Source: JAEUJM01 sp044221555 (GTDB lineage: Bacteria; Actinomycetota; Acidimicrobiia; Acidimicrobiales; DATDAH01). From it: 64,000 bases of DNA. The stretch is from the NCBI GenBank assembly GCA_044221555.1, contig JBGAOY010000003.1, forward strand, positions 310,001 to 374,000, in the 5' to 3' direction. Below the pieces are notes generated by a model. That model was given only the letters and a program-made list of their open reading frames with translations. It was not told where the DNA came from and made no database searches. How positions within the stretch are numbered: position 1 is the first letter of the stretch; each line of letters starts with the position of its first letter. The translations under genes were made by a program, and so were the position numbers. Below are positions 62,363-64,000 of this stretch, in pieces.

Positions 62363-62381
62363 CGCCCGCGTTCCGCGGGCG
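62363..62381. promoter_or_regulatory. Perfect 8-bp-stem triloop hairpin in desaturase leader
   Basis: Arms CGCCCGCG and CGCGGGCG around the loop TTC. It lies about 160 bases before the desaturase start on the template of its likely 5' leader, where it could affect translation or act as an attenuator. Confidence 0.6.
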
Positions 62382-62492
62382 GGTTGTCGAAGAGTTGGCA
62401 GAAGAGGTGCGGCGGTGGCGACTCCTGGGATGGTTGGTGCGATGCGGTGCCTAGGCGGACCTGCCGCCGGGAGGACTCCGTCTTCACCTCGA

Positions 62493-62513
62493 GCACCTGC
62501 AACCGACAGGTGC
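62493..62513. promoter_or_regulatory. Inverted repeat GCACCTG-N7-CAGGTGC
   Basis: Perfect 7-bp arms, 7-base spacer, in the divergent region between desaturase and lipoprotein genes. The size and symmetry suit a TetR-type operator, as many desaturase genes have, but no regulator gene is adjacent. Confidence 0.55.
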
Positions 62514-62641
62514 AATAGTGGATTGAGTTTGCTGATGAATGACCGGCGAAAGCAGGAGAGCCGACCACGGTCGGAACGACGTATTGGCGCTCTTCGGCCT
62601 CTTGTCGGCCCCGCGAGGCGATGCCCTTCAGAGGAGAAGCG

Positions 62642-63292
62642 ATGAACCGATCCGCCGGTGAGCTGCGTCAGGCCTTCGTCCCACAGGGCAAGGTCATCGG
62701 ACTCGTGTTGGCGGCCGCCTTGGCGGTGGCCTCCTGCTCAGGCGACAGTTCGGCGCCGGGAGGCGACGAGGCGTCTCCAATCGAAGCAAACAACATCCTC
62801 AGCGAGGAGCCCGGGTCGGAGGAGCGACCCGTCGAACCAGGCACGTGGGCGCTCATGACACAAGGCTCGCTTCCGATCGCAGCCGATGGCGAGGACCCAG
62901 GGCCGGACTCGGTGGACTTCGAGATGCGAATCGCATCCATCACCGAGGGTGACCTGAGTCGGGCCAGCAACCCGGCGATGTTCACTGCGGACGGGCCGTT
63001 CTACATCGTCGACATCGAGGGACGGTCCGACTTCGACGAGGCCCTCGACATCTACTTCACGGTGACGCTCGGGGCCCCTGACCACCCGTACAACTTCCAG
63101 CAGGGTGTCGGCGTCCCGTGCGCCGGTGAGACGGTGGGTGAGAGCGGACTCGTGATCACGCCCGGCGAGACCGCGACGATGCAGGTCTGCGTCGGCCTGA
63201 CCGAGGGTCGCGAGCCCGATGACAGCCTCGAGCAGGCGATGTTGCTCGAGGCAGGCAGCTTCGGCGGAGCGATCTACTACAGTATTCCGTAG
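62642..63292 (+). CDS. Predicted lipoprotein, unknown function
   Basis: A 216-residue protein started at ATG 62642 with AGAGGAG upstream. Signal peptide with lipobox at about VASC (Cys32). An acidic linker follows, then a beta-rich domain (about 65-216) with FEMRIASITEGDLSRAS, FYIVDIEGRSDF and a GETATMQVCVGL strand; Cys near 160 and 181 may pair. No family recognised; the fold resembles small Ig-like exported domains. Monocistronic. Confidence 0.75.
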   Translation: MNRSAGELRQAFVPQGKVIGLVLAAALAVASCSGDSSAPGGDEASPIEANNILSEEPGSEERPVEPGTWALMTQGSLPIAADGEDPGPDSVDFEMRIASITEGDLSRASNPAMFTADGPFYIVDIEGRSDFDEALDIYFTVTLGAPDHPYNFQQGVGVPCAGETVGESGLVITPGETATMQVCVGLTEGREPDDSLEQAMLLEAGSFGGAIYYSIP

Positions 63293-63432
63293 AACGACCG
63301 GTGGATCCGCGGAACGCCGGCTTGATCTCCTTCACGCAGCGCCGCTCGGGCCGCCCGCCGACGGGGCGCCCCACCAAGTCGACGTGCCGTCGTCCAGACC
63401 CTACGACAGCAGAGGTGTCGCCTCTGCGCCCG

Positions 63433-64000
63433 TCAGGTCCGTCTGGTCACGAACTTGACCTTGTCCTTGACCGTCGGGTCGGTGTTCGAGGATGCAGTGA
63501 CGTTGCCGGTGAGGCTGGACCCGGCCGGGGCAGCGGCCTCGACCTTGACCTTGACCTTCACGACGACTGCGGCCCCAGAAGCCAGCGTGGGGGTGTTGTA
63601 GGTCCCCGCTGCCACTTGCGAGGTGATGTCGAAGCCATTGGTGGAGTACCGAACCGTGAATCGGCTCGTCGAGGACGTCCCCCGCAGACGTAGCACGTCG
63701 GGGAATGACGCGTCGTTCTGGACCGACACGAAGTAGGTGACCGTTTCGCCGCGGGCTGCGGATCCGGTGCGGGTCTGGCCCGTGCCAGTGGTGTTGTAGA
63801 CGTTGTTGCCCGTGTAGGTGCCCGTGGCGCGCTTCTTGATGCGGCCATCGGGGAGGGGCGGGGCGCGGACCGTGTAGGTGTGAGTGACGACGCGGCGGTT
63901 CCCGGCGTTGTCGGTGGCGGTGACGGTGAAGTTGTGCGAGCCGAGGGTCGAGGTGGTGATCCGTGCCCCGTCGGCCACGGTCCCGACACAGGAGGCCAAC
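63433..64000 (-). CDS. C-terminal part of a secreted Ig-like repeat protein (cut by the window edge)
   Basis: The open frame runs to the end of the window, so the start is outside. Visible is the end of an Ig/HYR-like repeat (CVGTVADGARITTSTLGSH, FTVTATDNAGNRRVV), then a region of about 125 residues with paired beta strands (NTTGTGQTRTGSAARGETVTY, VSVQNDASFPDVLRL) like DUF11 surface repeats, ending in KVKVKVEAAAPAGSSL and a basic tail. No LPxTG is seen. Probably a large cell-surface or secreted protein. Confidence 0.8.
   Translation of the reverse strand, partial: LASCVGTVADGARITTSTLGSHNFTVTATDNAGNRRVVTHTYTVRAPPLPDGRIKKRATGTYTGNNVYNTTGTGQTRTGSAARGETVTYFVSVQNDASFPDVLRLRGTSSTSRFTVRYSTNGFDITSQVAAGTYNTPTLASGAAVVVKVKVKVEAAAPAGSSLTGNVTASSNTDPTVKDKVKFVTRRT

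Larger units (their letters stand above)
62206..62641. other. 436-base divergent region with hairpin and inverted repeat
   Basis: Between the desaturase and the lipoprotein genes. It includes a hairpin (62363-62381) and an inverted repeat (62493-62513). Both promoters should lie here. Confidence 0.5.

Noticed and set aside
1..64000. CRISPR arrays, tRNA and rRNA genes
   Set aside because: No spaced direct repeats, cloverleaf-like stretches or rRNA signatures were seen on either strand.

Overview
The window looks like chromosomal DNA of a very high-GC actinobacterium. Long spurious open frames lie opposite nearly every gene, GTG starts and 4-bp ATGA/GTGA overlaps are common, Lys/Arg-poor Tat/Sec lipoproteins are frequent, and there is a WxL/WxL-interacting-type surface pair. 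The gene mix (DUF2254, YetF/DUF421, three copper ATPases, c-di-GMP hybrids) fits Acidimicrobiia, but that placement is inference. No rRNA, tRNA or CRISPR array was seen.

Region 1-16.9 kb is a copper/redox island. It holds three P1B-type ATPases (6-2408, 12127-14391, 14588-16945), a CopZ chaperone, a CsoR repressor, a cupredoxin-like lipoprotein, an isoprenylcysteine-methyltransferase-like membrane protein, and a MacB/LolCDE-like ABC system of two FtsX permeases plus an ATPase ending in a YHS metal-binding domain. It also holds a Tat lipoprotein with a thioredoxin-like end and an ApbE/ferric-reductase-like cluster. Two near-identical 15-bp CsoR-type operators (10739, 11715) tie the cupredoxin gene and the csoR/copZ divergon into one regulon.

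Region 17-37 kb is accessory and decayed. It contains an ECF sigma/anti-sigma-like pair, a 66-bp relic of a copper-ATPase 3' end, and a 679-aa protein of unknown function. An orphan phage terminase pair is followed by an XRE/nucleotidyltransferase toxin-antitoxin module with a palindromic operator and a strong hairpin terminator. Several small secreted or membrane proteins are present. A large secreted fusion of pentapeptide repeats, VWA and SGNH hydrolase is flanked by a dispersed degenerate repeat family. A truncated transposase and a head-to-head pair of broken genes (membrane protein and GT2) close the region.

Region 37.8-48.2 kb carries DUF2254, lipase, YetF and membrane metallophosphoesterase genes. 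A four-gene overlapping operon follows (MarR, amidohydrolase, SDR, DegT-fold enzyme with His in place of the PLP lysine) behind a perfect 18-bp-arm palindrome. After it comes a secreted beta-propeller protein.

Region 48.3-60.2 kb is a signalling island. A minus-strand operon encodes a receiver/winged-helix/PAS/EAL/GGDEF regulator, a small ABM monooxygenase and a B12-binding sensor-like protein. A WxL-like surface protein and its WxL-interacting partner follow. A plus-strand operon then encodes a hybrid histidine kinase with two receivers, a stand-alone receiver and a REC-GGDEF-EAL-REC protein. The window ends with a MazEF/PemK-like toxin-antitoxin pair, a fatty-acid desaturase, a lipoprotein and the 3' end of a secreted repeat protein cut by the window edge.
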